The position numbers were made by a program, and so were the translations under genes. A model generated the notes under the pieces. That model did not search any database. It was given only the letters and a program-made list of their open reading frames with translations, and was not told the DNA's origin. Shown here piece after piece: positions 1 through 8,911 of a stretch of DNA of 64,000 nt; within the stretch, counting starts at the first letter, position 1, and each line of letters starts with the position of its first letter. Source of the stretch: Paenibacillus xylanivorans. Lineage in GTDB: Bacteria > Bacillota > Bacilli > Paenibacillales > Paenibacillaceae. The DNA is taken from contig NZ_LITU01000061.1 in the NCBI RefSeq assembly GCF_001280595.1, positions 91,233 through 155,232 on the forward strand, given 5' to 3'.

Positions 1-82
1 ACACCGTTCCTGAATCTCGAAACTTGACGTGAAGGTATAGCTGTTTTTCCAACAATAAGATAAGTAGATGAGGAGAATATAT

Positions 83-415
83 ATGGCTACCATTGATGAT
101 TTTTTGAAATTGGATATCCGAGTCGGAACCATTACAAAAGCTGAGTTTTTTGCAAAAGCGAAAGTACCTGCGATCAAACTTGAGATTGATTTTGGACAAG
201 AGATCGGAATAAAAAAGTCTAGTGCACAAATTACCAAAAGATATGCAGCCGAGCAACTAATCGGAAGACAAGTCGTAGGAGTAGTCAACTTTCCACCGCG
301 TCGTATAGCCGGTTTTAATTCAGAAGTATTGGTTCTGGGAGGAATACCGGACAAAGGTGATGTCGTACTATTAAAACCAGATATCGAACTGCCCGATGGG
401 ACACCGATTGGTTAA
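83..415 (+). CDS. csaA: CsaA-like tRNA-binding/chaperone protein
   Basis: Single tRNA-binding OB-fold protein of 110 residues, the usual CsaA length. It opens with [17 protein letters not shown], the signature start of the family, and carries the conserved [10 protein letters not shown] stretch near residues 72-81. CsaA is a cytosolic chaperone linked to protein secretion in Bacillus; the fold also occurs as an EMAP-like tRNA-binding domain. I chose the ATG at 83 because AGGAGA at 71-76 sits 6 bases upstream; an earlier in-frame ATG at 68 overlaps that ribosome site. The 67 bases upstream hold no recognisable gene part. Confidence 0.9.
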   Translation: MATIDDFLKLDIRVGTITKAEFFAKAKVPAIKLEIDFGQEIGIKKSSAQITKRYAAEQLIGRQVVGVVNFPPRRIAGFNSEVLVLGGIPDKGDVVLLKPDIELPDGTPIG

Positions 416-478
416 TAGAGCGTTTTATCATATTGGCGTAACAGACAACGGGTAAGATGGCTATCGAGGTGATTGATT

Positions 479-1797
479 ATGAAGAAAATATCAACGCAAT
501 CGAGTTGGCCAATCGGAAAAAATGTTTTACTTTCGGCGGCCATTATGGTTGCATTGGCTGGATGCAGTTCTAATTCAGCCTCTCCAAAACCAATGGAGAT
601 TTCAGGGTTGAACAGCCGTCAGGAAGAGAAAACCGCAGTTCCTTCAGAGAAAATGAGCTATTGGAATGAACAGCGGAAAGGGACGAATTTTATGAATTCC
701 ACGTCTCTTCCGGAAAACTATGAAGCGGCCAAGGAACAAGGCATAGAGTTCGTCCGGCTCGCGCCTGATAAGTGGAGCAAAGATCGGGATTTTTTGTTTA
801 ACGATCAGCCGGATAAACATATTAATGCAGATTTTTTATAGGGAGCTCGAATAAGTACGAAGGTATCGTGGAAGCGGATTTTGCCCGACTCAAAGCGGAT
901 CTGGATGCCGCTGAAGCTAAAGGGATGAAAGTGATAATTACGGTGCTTAGCTTACCGGGAGATCGCTGGCGGCAGTTCAACGGGGCCAAAAACGATGATC
1001 GGATCTGGAATGATGTTGAATACCACAAGCAGGCCGCTTGGTTTTGGAAATATCTTACATCCAGACTGAAGAATCATCCTGCCGTCATCGGCTATAACTT
1101 GATTAATGAGCCTCATCCGGAAACGGCAACGGGCTTCCACGACTTCTGGACACAGGATTATTCGGAGTGGTATGCCAAAGTGGAACGTTCTGCAGCGGAT
1201 CTAAATTCACTCTATGACACAATAGTTAAAGAGATCCGAACGGTCGACCAAACGACCCCCATCATTTTGGATTCAGGACTCTATGCAACGCCTTGGGCCT
1301 TTACGTACATGAAGGCGATTGATGATCCTAACGTGCTGTATGCTTTTCACATGTATGAGCCTTATGAAATGACAAGTCAAAACAAGAAAAAAGGATTTAC
1401 TTATTCTTATCCGGGAAGCGTTAAGGCCGGGAATGACAAGACGGAAAAAGAGTTTAACCGTCAAGCACTCAAACAATTTGTGGAGCCAGTCGCCAAGTGG
1501 GCATCAGATCATAACATACCTGCGAATCGGATTATCGCTTCGGAATTCGGAACGAACCGAATGGTCCAAGGTGCAGATCGCTACATGGCGGATCTTATTT
1601 CTATCTTTAATGAGCATGGATGGCATTGGGCTTTCTACGCATTTCGTGAAGATACGTGGGACGGGATGGACTATGAATTAGGCAGTGAGAAGCCGAACTG
1701 GAAGTATTGGGATGCGATTGAAAAAGGGGAGCTTCCTGCCCGTGGTAAGGCGGATAATCCAATTTGGAATGAAATAAAGGGAAGCCTGACGAAGTGA
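479..1797 (+). pseudogene. GH5 cellulase-like lipoprotein, broken by a -1 frameshift
   Basis: Two adjacent reading frames (479-841 and about 838-1797) together give one glycoside hydrolase family 5 type protein. The N-terminal part has a lipoprotein signal peptide with an LAGC lipobox, then the family start KGTNFMNS. The C-terminal part has the acid/base motif YNLINEP, an FHMYEPYE strand and the nucleophile motif ASEFGTNR, followed by WHWAFYAF, all as expected for an endoglucanase-like (beta/alpha)8 barrel. Frame is lost at the six-T run 832-837: one extra T would read ADFFIGSSNKYEG straight through. The zero frame ends in TAG at 839-841 directly after the heptamer T-TTT-TTA (832-838), a classic slippery sequence, so -1 slippage is conceivable. 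The start is ATG 479 with GAGGTG at 466-471. A one-base deletion, real or a sequencing error, is the simplest reading. Confidence 0.8.
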
Positions 1798-1903
1798 ACC
1801 TGATATTGTAGTGTTTATTGGAGATTGGCGAGATTTGAAAACTCTCAATTAGGAAATTTCTTGATGCAAAATAATCTTGTCAAATTATCCATAGCATGAT
1901 ATC

Positions 1904-1928
1904 GTTGATAACGATTATCAATATCAAC
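1904..1928 (+). promoter_or_regulatory. Fur box
   Basis: The 19 bases at 1907-1925 match the GATAATGATTATCATTATC Fur consensus at 17 positions and are near-palindromic. The box lies about 20 bases before the start of a siderophore-binding lipoprotein gene, so iron repression is the expected control. Confidence 0.85.
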
Positions 1929-1946
1929 GCGGAGGGTGGATTTATT

Positions 1947-2978
1947 TTGCAGAAACGAACAAAATCGCTAGGTCTTATGTTAGCACTGATCGTGCTGCTC
2001 ATAGTGAGTGCATGTAGCCAGTCCGCTTCAACGAGCAATACGACTGGGACAAATACAAACGCAGCTGCGGAGACGGGTACAACAACCGATTCAGCTTCAG
2101 AGTCTGCAGCTGATACAACGACGGCTGCTGAAGAGGAGAGTAGTATCGGGTATCAATCGGATGCAGGCCAAGTACAAGTTCCTAAAAATCCGAAACGCAT
2201 CATTGACCTGACGGCATTTTCGACAGGATACTTTGTTGCTCTGGACGCTCCGGTAGTCGGGGCGTTGTCAGGTGCGATGAACAACAAGTACATCAAGGAT
2301 CAACTGACTAATGAGGGTACAACAGATCTCGGTGAGAAGCCAACAGCCGAGCGACTGGTCAGCTTAAAGCCTGACCTGATCATCGTTTATACAGGTACAG
2401 AGGGAATCGATCAGTTGTCGCAAATTGCACCTGTAGTACAAATCAAATATGGCGAGCGCAACTATAAAGACCTCATGCTGGAACTGGGTAAGCTGACGAA
2501 TAGAGAAGATGCGGCCAAAGAATGGATCACGAAATGGGAAGCACAGATTAACGAATTGAAGCCGAAGGTGCAAGAGGTAGTAGGCGATCGCACAGTCTCT
2601 ATCTTGAATCCGTATACGAAGGGGCTGTTTGTATTCGGCCATAATTTTGGTCGTGGCGGTGAGATCATCTATGGTGAATTTGGCCTCAAGGCTCCAGCCA
2701 AAGCTCAGGTAGAGGCGATTGATAGTGGTACAGGCTGGGCGTCGATCTCGATGGAAGTGTTGCAGGAATATGCCGGTGACATCATCTTCACCAGCCCGTG
2801 GTCGGGAGATACAAGCGATCCGCAGATCGTTTATGATAATACTCTGTGGAAAAATCTACCTGCAGTTAAGGCAGGTAATGTGTTCCAACTGGATCCGACA
2901 TCCGACACATACAACGACCCTGTATCATTGGAAGGCCAGTTGAAGTTTATCTCGGACAGCCTTCTTTCGGTGAAGTAA
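1947..2978 (+). CDS. Iron(III)-siderophore ABC transporter substrate-binding lipoprotein
   Basis: 343-residue extracytoplasmic binding protein of the FecB/FeuA (periplasmic_binding_2) type. It has a lipoprotein signal peptide ending LLIVSACSQS, a Ser/Thr/Ala-rich linker, then the family opening GQVQVPKNPKRIIDLT and the RLVSLKPDLIIVYTGTEG segment. It would hold ferric siderophore at the membrane for a FecCD-type permease, but no permease or ATPase gene is next to it, so it is an orphan binding protein. Start: TTG 1947 with GGAGGG at 1931-1936. An upstream in-frame ATG at 1896 precedes the Fur box and is rejected. The Fur box directly upstream supports iron-regulated expression. Confidence 0.9.
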   Translation: MQKRTKSLGLMLALIVLLIVSACSQSASTSNTTGTNTNAAAETGTTTDSASESAADTTTAAEEESSIGYQSDAGQVQVPKNPKRIIDLTAFSTGYFVALDAPVVGALSGAMNNKYIKDQLTNEGTTDLGEKPTAERLVSLKPDLIIVYTGTEGIDQLSQIAPVVQIKYGERNYKDLMLELGKLTNREDAAKEWITKWEAQINELKPKVQEVVGDRTVSILNPYTKGLFVFGHNFGRGGEIIYGEFGLKAPAKAQVEAIDSGTGWASISMEVLQEYAGDIIFTSPWSGDTSDPQIVYDNTLWKNLPAVKAGNVFQLDPTSDTYNDPVSLEGQLKFISDSLLSVK

Positions 2979-3031
2979 GGCGTATTCAAACATTTAAGTA
3001 GTCTAAAAAGGATTATTATACTTTTGTACTG

Positions 3032-3067
3032 ACCAGTCGTCGTAATCAAATGAGGACTGGTTTTTTT
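3032..3067 (+). terminator. Rho-independent terminator
   Basis: Stem ACCAGTC/GACTGGT with a 16-base loop followed by seven further T; it ends the siderophore-binding gene. Confidence 0.75.
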
Positions 3068-3160
3068 GTTTTCACGAAGTTGTATGAGTATCATGAAGGG
3101 ATATCATCTTAAATTGTCAGTAAAATTGAATTACTTTCAAATATAAGTAGGAGTAATGTA

Positions 3161-3313
3161 ATGACTCAACGAGATTTTATTAAGAGAAGAAGAGTTTGTG
3201 AGGATACTTCTAATCTGTATACCAAGGTCAAATTTGTATTGTGGGATTATATCGTTACTACTGTTTTTCCATACATTTGCGTCTTTATATTTTTATTCCA
3301 GATACTCGAGTGA
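3161..3313 (+). CDS. Candidate small membrane protein (50 aa)
   Basis: An ATG at 3161 with an AGTAGGAG ribosome site 7 bases upstream opens a 50-codon frame to TGA at 3311-3313. The N-terminal half is basic (KRRR at residues 8-11); the C-terminal half, from about residue 30, is hydrophobic and could span the membrane once. I do not recognise the sequence. It lies alone in the 396-base gap between the siderophore-binding gene and the convergent AraC gene. Support is only the ribosome site and the amphipathic plan, so this is tentative. Confidence 0.3.
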   Translation: MTQRDFIKRRRVCEDTSNLYTKVKFVLWDYIVTTVFPYICVFIFLFQILE

Positions 3314-3374
3314 CCCTTATCATACTTGGGACATCTCTTCCTAAAGGATGATTTGCCTAACTCCCTATTGTTTG

Positions 3375-4172
3375 CTATAAATCCATTAGACTTGAAAATT
3401 TGCCTTGCGTAATAAATTCAGTGGGTGACATGCCACAAGATTTTTTAAAAATTTTGAAGAAGTATGATGCATCGTAATAACCTAAATAATACGCAATGCT
3501 GGAGATCGTCATATCGGAATGTAACAAGAGATTACGAGCCTCCATAACACGTAAATAGTGCATATACTTAATCGGTGTGTATCCGTAAACTTCCTTAAAC
3601 AAGGTAGTTGCATAATTCGGGGTCCGATTGATTAAATCTGCGAGTACTCCAATTTGAATAGGTTCGCGGTAATGGCTTAGTAAATATGATTGAACAGTTT
3701 GTGCGTATTTAAGTTTCATTGGGGTTAGTTCAGGTTTTTCCAGCTCTTGAGCAAGGATTCCAAGGAGTTCCTGTGTGATTCCCACGGAAATAATGGGACT
3801 GAAGTTGTCCCTTTTCCTCATCTCTTCAAATAGTCGATTGCATCGACTGCTAACATATTGAAAGTTCGAAATTTTGAGCTTGATAAAATGACCCTGGTCA
3901 ATGAATGGTATTCCGGTTTCGATCTGCGGATCAGTCCTGAAGAGGATTGTATATTTCTGATGTGTACCTTCCTGCGAGTTTTTCCCGCTTCTTAAGCTAT
4001 AACGGGGAATGAATATAAAGTCTCCTTTTTCGCCTATATAATCTACTCCGTTAATCGAATAGTGAATTTCGCCTTCCATAACAAGAATCAGTATATGACA
4101 AGTGATTTCTTCCATAGGTGTTCGCCAATTAGGAATATGATTATCAAAATGTACAACTAAGAGATTTAACAT
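3375..4172 (-). CDS. AraC-family transcriptional regulator
   Basis: 265 residues: an N-terminal cupin-like sensing domain (about 1-150) and a C-terminal double helix-turn-helix (about 165-260) with the typical AraC ends SSIAYYLGYYDASYFFKIFKK and GMSPTEF. ATG at 4172 is preceded by AAAGGGA. The gene is divergent from the sulfatase at 4461, separated by 288 bases, so it most likely controls the sulfatase and the formylglycine-generating enzyme genes in response to a sulfated or related sugar. The ligand cannot be told from sequence. Confidence 0.88.
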   Translation of the reverse strand: MLNLLVVHFDNHIPNWRTPMEEITCHILILVMEGEIHYSINGVDYIGEKGDFIFIPRYSLRSGKNSQEGTHQKYTILFRTDPQIETGIPFIDQGHFIKLKISNFQYVSSRCNRLFEEMRKRDNFSPIISVGITQELLGILAQELEKPELTPMKLKYAQTVQSYLLSHYREPIQIGVLADLINRTPNYATTLFKEVYGYTPIKYMHYLRVMEARNLLLHSDMTISSIAYYLGYYDASYFFKIFKKSCGMSPTEFITQGKFSSLMDL

Positions 4173-4460
4173 CCAATGTTCCCTTTCTTAATTTTTGTTC
4201 AATTATACTACAACAAGAGGGGATTCGGGATAAAGCCCCTCTAAAAGAAACAATTCGATTCGTTAAAGTTATTGTTGAAATATACATGCCAGTATGGATA
4301 TATACATTTACGGTTGAATGGCATTAAACTATACTTTTTTTTAAGAAGCAACTGATTTGGAAGGAATAACTTTAATCTGTTGATGGTTGAAATGGAAAGG
4401 TTTGATTACAGGTTTCTGGATAGTGGTTGTTAATAATGATGCTTGAAAGGGGACAAACAA

Positions 4461-5921
4461 ATGAGAGTATTGCTATTGGATTTGGATTCCTTACGTCCGG
4501 ACCATTTGGGATGTTACGGCTACAACCGAGATACATCGCCCAATATTGACCGTATTGCATCGGAAGGTGTACGGTTTGATAACTATTATACGTCTGACGC
4601 TCCATGTTTCCCTTCCCGTACAGCCCTGATGACAGGGAAGTTTGGAATACATAATGGTGTTGTGGGCCATTCAGGTACAGCTGCAGAAGTTCGTCATGAG
4701 GGGATTGAACGCGGCTTTGGAGATAGGCTTGGAAGCGAAAGCTTTCCAATGGTGTTTAGACGTTCTGGTATGAAGACGATACTCGTGAGCCCATTTGGAG
4801 AGCGTCATTCGGCATGGACGTTTTATGCTGGTTTTAACGAAATTTATAACACAGGTCAAGGCGGGATGGAATCTGCTGAGGTAGTCTCACCAGTTGTGTT
4901 GGACTGGATTGAACGAAACGGTGATCAGGATAATTGGATGCTATATGTGAATTTCTGGGATCCGCATACGCCTTATCGTGCACCGCAATCGTTTGGAAAT
5001 CCATTCGCTCAAGATCCACTGCCTAATTGGATTACTGATGATGTATTAGCGGAACATGTAAAAAAAGTAGGCCCGCACAGCGCAAGTGAAATTAACATGT
5101 ACGACAATAATATAGACCCTAATTTCCCTCGTCATCCAGGGGAAATACGTAATCGAGACGAACTTAAGAAGATGATTGATGGTTATGACTGTGGTGTCCG
5201 ACATATGGATGACCATATTGGCTCTATTTTCAGGCTGCTGGAGAAAAAAGGGTTGATGGATGATCTTATTGTAATCATTACTGCAGACCACGGAGAAAAT
5301 TTGGGTGAACTAGGTATTTATGGTGAACATGCTACTGCGGACCAAGGAACTTGTCGTATCCCAATGATTATTCGTTGGCCTGGCATGACAACAGGAAGTG
5401 TAGATGAGGGACTCCATTATCATTTAGATTTATTGCCTACACTCGCAGAATTGCTGGGTCAAGTTCCAGGTTCATCTTGGGATGGAGAAAGCTATGCTGG
5501 TATGCTACGAAATGGGGAAGACTGCGGACGTAATTATCTTGTCTTCTCCCAATGTGCCCATGTGTGTCAGCGAAGTGTTAGATTTGGGGACTGGCTGTAT
5601 ATTCGAACATATCATGACGGCTATCATTTGTTCGATAAGGAGATGCTGTTTAATCTGAAAGAAGATCCATTTGAACAACATAACTTGGCTCAGCAACGTC
5701 TGGACATTTGCAGGGAAGCAGTGTATCTCTTATATGAATGGCACGATAATATGATGGCATCGATGAAAGAGAATGTTGACCCACTATGGACGGTTATAAA
5801 AGAAGGCGGTCCATTTCATGCAAAAGGTCAATTGAATCGTTATTTGGAACGGTTAAAAGTGACAGGAAGAGAGCATGCAGTTCCTGAACTCCAAAAGCGT
5901 CATCCTTATGAGCAAGTCTAA
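4461..5921 (+). CDS. S1-family sulfatase (formylglycine type)
   Basis: 486 residues of the alkaline-phosphatase-fold arylsulfatase family. The N-terminal DLDSLRPDHLGCYG motif supplies metal-binding Asp residues. The sulfatase signature CFPSR at residues 49-53 in DAPCFPSRTALMTGKFG marks Cys49 as the residue converted to formylglycine. ITADHGENLGELG further on supplies the second metal-binding set. No signal peptide is visible, so the enzyme is probably cytosolic and acts on imported sulfated sugars or sulfate esters. Start: ATG 4461 with AAAGGGGA at 4446-4453. The next gene encodes the maturing enzyme and the previous divergent gene an AraC regulator. The exact substrate is unknown. Confidence 0.93.
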   Translation: MRVLLLDLDSLRPDHLGCYGYNRDTSPNIDRIASEGVRFDNYYTSDAPCFPSRTALMTGKFGIHNGVVGHSGTAAEVRHEGIERGFGDRLGSESFPMVFRRSGMKTILVSPFGERHSAWTFYAGFNEIYNTGQGGMESAEVVSPVVLDWIERNGDQDNWMLYVNFWDPHTPYRAPQSFGNPFAQDPLPNWITDDVLAEHVKKVGPHSASEINMYDNNIDPNFPRHPGEIRNRDELKKMIDGYDCGVRHMDDHIGSIFRLLEKKGLMDDLIVIITADHGENLGELGIYGEHATADQGTCRIPMIIRWPGMTTGSVDEGLHYHLDLLPTLAELLGQVPGSSWDGESYAGMLRNGEDCGRNYLVFSQCAHVCQRSVRFGDWLYIRTYHDGYHLFDKEMLFNLKEDPFEQHNLAQQRLDICREAVYLLYEWHDNMMASMKENVDPLWTVIKEGGPFHAKGQLNRYLERLKVTGREHAVPELQKRHPYEQV

Positions 5922-6084
5922 TAATGTCATATTCAAAAGGCTAGTAACAACAACCAATAGTTCTATAAGTCAGTTAGTAAAATACATTACTTGCCCAATC
6001 GATTTTTCCATAATTTAAGCTTTTATGCTCTAGCGCTTTAAATAAAAATCTTATAAGTTCTGATTTTCAGTTAGGAGAATTTGT

Positions 6085-7068
6085 ATGATAAATACTGAAA
6101 AGCTGGTGTCGTGTTGCTCAGCTTCCCGACAAGATACTAGCGTGGAGGTTACAAAAGAGGCAGGAATTATTCCTATGAATCTCAAGATGCACAAGGAAAA
6201 GAGCCCATTGCCTTATCTCGAAATGGCACATATTCCCTCAGGGTCATTCCTGATGGGAACTGATACAGATGAAGGTTTTCCTAGAGATGGTGAGGGTCCC
6301 GTTCGCAGGATAACCGTGCATACGTTCCAAATAGCACCATATGCAGTCACGAACGCAGAGTTCAAACAGTTTGTAGAGACGACAGGTTATATTACTGATG
6401 CTGAACGGTTCGGATGGTCGTACGTGTTCCACTTATTCCCTTCTGAGGAGACGAAGAAGCAAGTAGTGCAAGTTCCACAGTCCACCCCTTGGTGGCTTGT
6501 CGTGGAAGGGGCGTATTGGGCTGCTCCTGAAGGAACGGACTCAAGCCTTGTGGATCGAATGGATCACCCTGTGGTACATGTGTCATGGAATGACGCTGAT
6601 GCTTATTGTCGTTGGGCAGGGGGGAGACTGCCGACTGAAGCGGAATGGGAGTACGCGGCAAGAGGAGGGCTGGAAGGGAAAACCTATCCATGGGGTGATC
6701 TGCTAAAGCAAGGCGACGAACATCGTTGTAACATTTGGCAGGGCAAGTTCCCGATCAAAAATAATGCAAGCGACGGGTATGTCGGCACAGCACCTGTGCG
6801 TACATACAAACCAAACAGCTATGGCCTTTATCAAATGTCCGGAAATGTATGGGAGTGGTGTGTTGATTGGTTTACCCCCGATTACCATCGTATGACTTCC
6901 TTTGACAATCCGAGATTTGAAAGAGAAACGGGAAAGAAGTCGATGCGTGGGGGTTCCTACTTATGCCATCGTTCATATTGCAATCGGTACCGGGTCGCAG
7001 CGAGGAGCGCCAACACGCCGGATTCCTCAACCGGAAACTGCGGGTTTCGAATGGTTTACGATAATTAA
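6085..7068 (+). CDS. Formylglycine-generating enzyme (SUMF1/FGE family)
   Basis: 327 residues with an FGE-sulfatase domain from about residue 47 (PSGSFLMGT) to the end (GFRMVYDN). Hallmarks are VHVSWNDADAYCRWAGGRLPTEAEWEYAARGG, NVWEWCVDW and, above all, the CHRSYC motif with Cys294 and Cys299, matching the paired active-site cysteines of true copper-dependent FGEs. It would oxidise the CxPSR cysteine of the upstream sulfatase to formylglycine in the cytosol. ATG 6085 follows TTAGGAG. The 163-base gap after the sulfatase lacks an obvious terminator, so co-transcription is plausible. The first 45 residues are not part of the domain and are not recognised. Confidence 0.93.
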   Translation: MINTEKLVSCCSASRQDTSVEVTKEAGIIPMNLKMHKEKSPLPYLEMAHIPSGSFLMGTDTDEGFPRDGEGPVRRITVHTFQIAPYAVTNAEFKQFVETTGYITDAERFGWSYVFHLFPSEETKKQVVQVPQSTPWWLVVEGAYWAAPEGTDSSLVDRMDHPVVHVSWNDADAYCRWAGGRLPTEAEWEYAARGGLEGKTYPWGDLLKQGDEHRCNIWQGKFPIKNNASDGYVGTAPVRTYKPNSYGLYQMSGNVWEWCVDWFTPDYHRMTSFDNPRFERETGKKSMRGGSYLCHRSYCNRYRVAARSANTPDSSTGNCGFRMVYDN

Positions 7069-7222
7069 TTAGCTCTGAAGAAGCGTTTCTATCTATTCTC
7101 TAAATTAGAATACACTAAATAAAAAACGTAAAATAGATAAGAGTTCCCTAGCGGTAGGGCCCATGGCCGGATTCGTGTAGAATGAAGTCACCACAACACC
7201 ATTCACACAAGGAGAATCCACC

Positions 7223-7572
7223 ATGAGCTACACACATCTTAGCAAAATCGAACGCGTCAAGCTAGAAATCAAGGACAAAGATCGAGAGTCATTGCACAAG
7301 AACGGGGTAGGCACCCGTCGACGATTTGTCGTGAGCTAGATCGTGTTGCTGCATCGTATCACTATCAGGCAGGACAAGCTCAGAATGCTTATGAGGAGCG
7401 TCGTAAGGCTTCTGTCTCTCGGGTAATTGGTCAGATACCTTGGCTGCTTCACTGGAGGAAGGAAAAACTGGAGGCAACGTGGTCTCCGGAACAAAACACC
7501 GAACGTTTCCGCACCGAAGGCCGGCGTACAGTCTCCTTCAAAACCATCTGGAACGCATATATTGAAAAGTGA
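7223..7572 (+). mobile_element. IS30-family transposase remnant
   Basis: The stretch begins MSYTHLSKIERVKL, like IS30-family transposases. After a frame shift near 7308 it continues PSTICRELDR (the family helix-turn-helix), then AYEERRKAS and KLEATWSPEQ, ending GRRTVSFKTIW...K and TGA at 7570-7572. The DDE catalytic core that should follow is absent. The element is therefore frameshifted and 3-prime truncated, hence inactive. No clear terminal inverted repeats were found. Confidence 0.75.
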
Positions 7573-7608
7573 ATCGCCCCCAGAAGTCTTCATGGAGGCG
7601 ATTTTATT
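7572..7608 (+). terminator. Hairpin with T-rich tail
   Basis: AATCGCC/GGCGATT stem followed by TTATTTA; terminator-like structure just after the IS30 remnant. Confidence 0.45.
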
Positions 7609-7640
7609 TAGGCTTTAGCCAGTTGAGGGCATGAAACGCA

Positions 7641-7970
7641 CGACGGAAAGAGATTTATAATCAAGTGAGAAGAGACTTAATAGAAATTTTCAAACGCTTA
7701 TGAAAGTACAAGGGAGTAGAAATTATAGAAGGCCACATGATGCCCGATCATGTCCATATGTTGGTAGCTATACCACCGAAAATCTCAGTCTCATCGTTTA
7801 TGGGATATCTAAAAGGAAAAAGTTTGTTAATGATCTTTGAGAAGCATGTACAGCTAAAATATAATACGGGAATATGTTCTTCTCTTCAATACACTTTTAC
7901 CGGACAAATCAAAGCACTTCCTGACAGGCTCTTGAGTATATCTTCATCTATCATTGAAATCAAGGAGTGA
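7641..7970 (+). mobile_element. IS200/IS605 TnpA (Y1 transposase) remnant
   Basis: One frame reads RRKEIYNQVRRDL..., then an in-frame TGA at 7701-7703 where relatives carry Cys, then KGVEIIEGHMMPDHVHMLV with the HUH motif HVH, and SSFMGYLKGKSLLMIFEKH. Homology stops after LKYN (about 7860); the catalytic Tyr region is scrambled. It is therefore an inactive fragment. It abuts the IS30 remnant, and its residual frame ends on the ribosome site of the following AraC gene. Confidence 0.8.
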
Positions 7971-7978
7971 TTAACCGC

Positions 7979-8824
7979 ATGAACTGGATCGAATCATTAC
8001 AACTGGCTATTCAATATATGGAGGATCATTTACTGGAAAATATGACTATCGAGCAGATATCAGCTCAAGCGCATATCTCTCCTTTTCATTTTCAACGTAC
8101 GTTTGCCTTGTTAACGGATGTTACCGTAGGCGAGTATATAAGGCGGAGACGATTGACTTTGGCCGCAAATGATCTTCTGTTGAGCGATCAAAAAATCATT
8201 GATCTGGCGAACAAATATGGCTATGACACTCCTGAATCTTTTTCCAAAGCTTTTCGGAGACTACATGGAATTTCACCTAGTGAAGCACGTAAAAATAGTT
8301 CCTCCGTCAAAGCGTATAATCGTCTGGTTATTCAAGTCAGTCTAAAAGGAGCAGAACCCATGAATTACAAAATTGTAGAACATCCCGGAATTACGTTAGT
8401 TGGAATAAAAAAAACCTTCTCTCATGTAGAGGGTGAACATTTACGAGGAATCGGGCAGATGTGGCAAGAAGCATATACGAGTGGTATGGAAGATCGTTTA
8501 TTTGAATTGAACAATGGTGGTATCAAAGGATTACTTGGTGTGTGTGTGGATCAGAGTGAAATCCAGGAGAAGCAAATGGAATACTGGATTGCTACAGCCT
8601 ATGAAGGTAAAGTGCCGGAAGGACTTGCCTCATTCACAATCCCTCTTTGCAAATGGAGTGTATTTGAAGTGAAAGGGCCGATGCCCGAGAGCATGCAGAG
8701 CCTATGGAAACAAATTATATCCGAATGGTTCCCTTCGAATCCATATGAGCATGCGGGCATACCCGAACTTGAAGTATATCCAGGTCCGGGTCATCCTCCG
8801 CAAATCTGGATTCCGATTAAATAA
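7979..8824 (+). CDS. AraC-family regulator with GyrI-like effector-binding domain
   Basis: 281 residues. The N-terminal AraC double helix-turn-helix (about 5-105) contains IEQISAQAHISPFHFQRTF and IDLANKYGYDTPESFSKAFRRLHGISPSEA. The C-terminal part (about 120-281) begins MNYKIVEHPGITLVGIKKTF and ends LEVYPGPG..PQIWIPIK, the pattern of GyrI-like/BmrR-type small-molecule binding domains. Such proteins sense drugs or other hydrophobic ligands. Start ATG 7979, with AAGGAG at 7962-7967. The gene sits between transposase remnants and a broken efflux locus; its target is unknown. Confidence 0.88.
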   Translation: MNWIESLQLAIQYMEDHLLENMTIEQISAQAHISPFHFQRTFALLTDVTVGEYIRRRRLTLAANDLLLSDQKIIDLANKYGYDTPESFSKAFRRLHGISPSEARKNSSSVKAYNRLVIQVSLKGAEPMNYKIVEHPGITLVGIKKTFSHVEGEHLRGIGQMWQEAYTSGMEDRLFELNNGGIKGLLGVCVDQSEIQEKQMEYWIATAYEGKVPEGLASFTIPLCKWSVFEVKGPMPESMQSLWKQIISEWFPSNPYEHAGIPELEVYPGPGHPPQIWIPIK

Positions 8825-8872
8825 AGTGCTACATACTGCCACACTGCGTTCCAGCAGTGCTTAGCCTGTTAC

Positions 8873-8911
8873 GATTCGCCCTTGGAACTCTCCAGGGGCG
8901 ATCTTATTTCT
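8873..8911 (+). terminator. Terminator-like hairpin
   Basis: GATTCGCCCTTGG/CCAGGGGCGATC pairing followed by TTATTTC; ends the AraC/GyrI gene. Confidence 0.5.

Noticed and set aside
4372..4749. Minus-strand frame opposite the sulfatase start
   Set aside because: Antisense to a certain gene and covers its promoter; no motif.
7427..7618. 63-codon plus-strand frame over the IS30 remnant
   Set aside because: Out of frame with the transposase similarity; a shadow of it.
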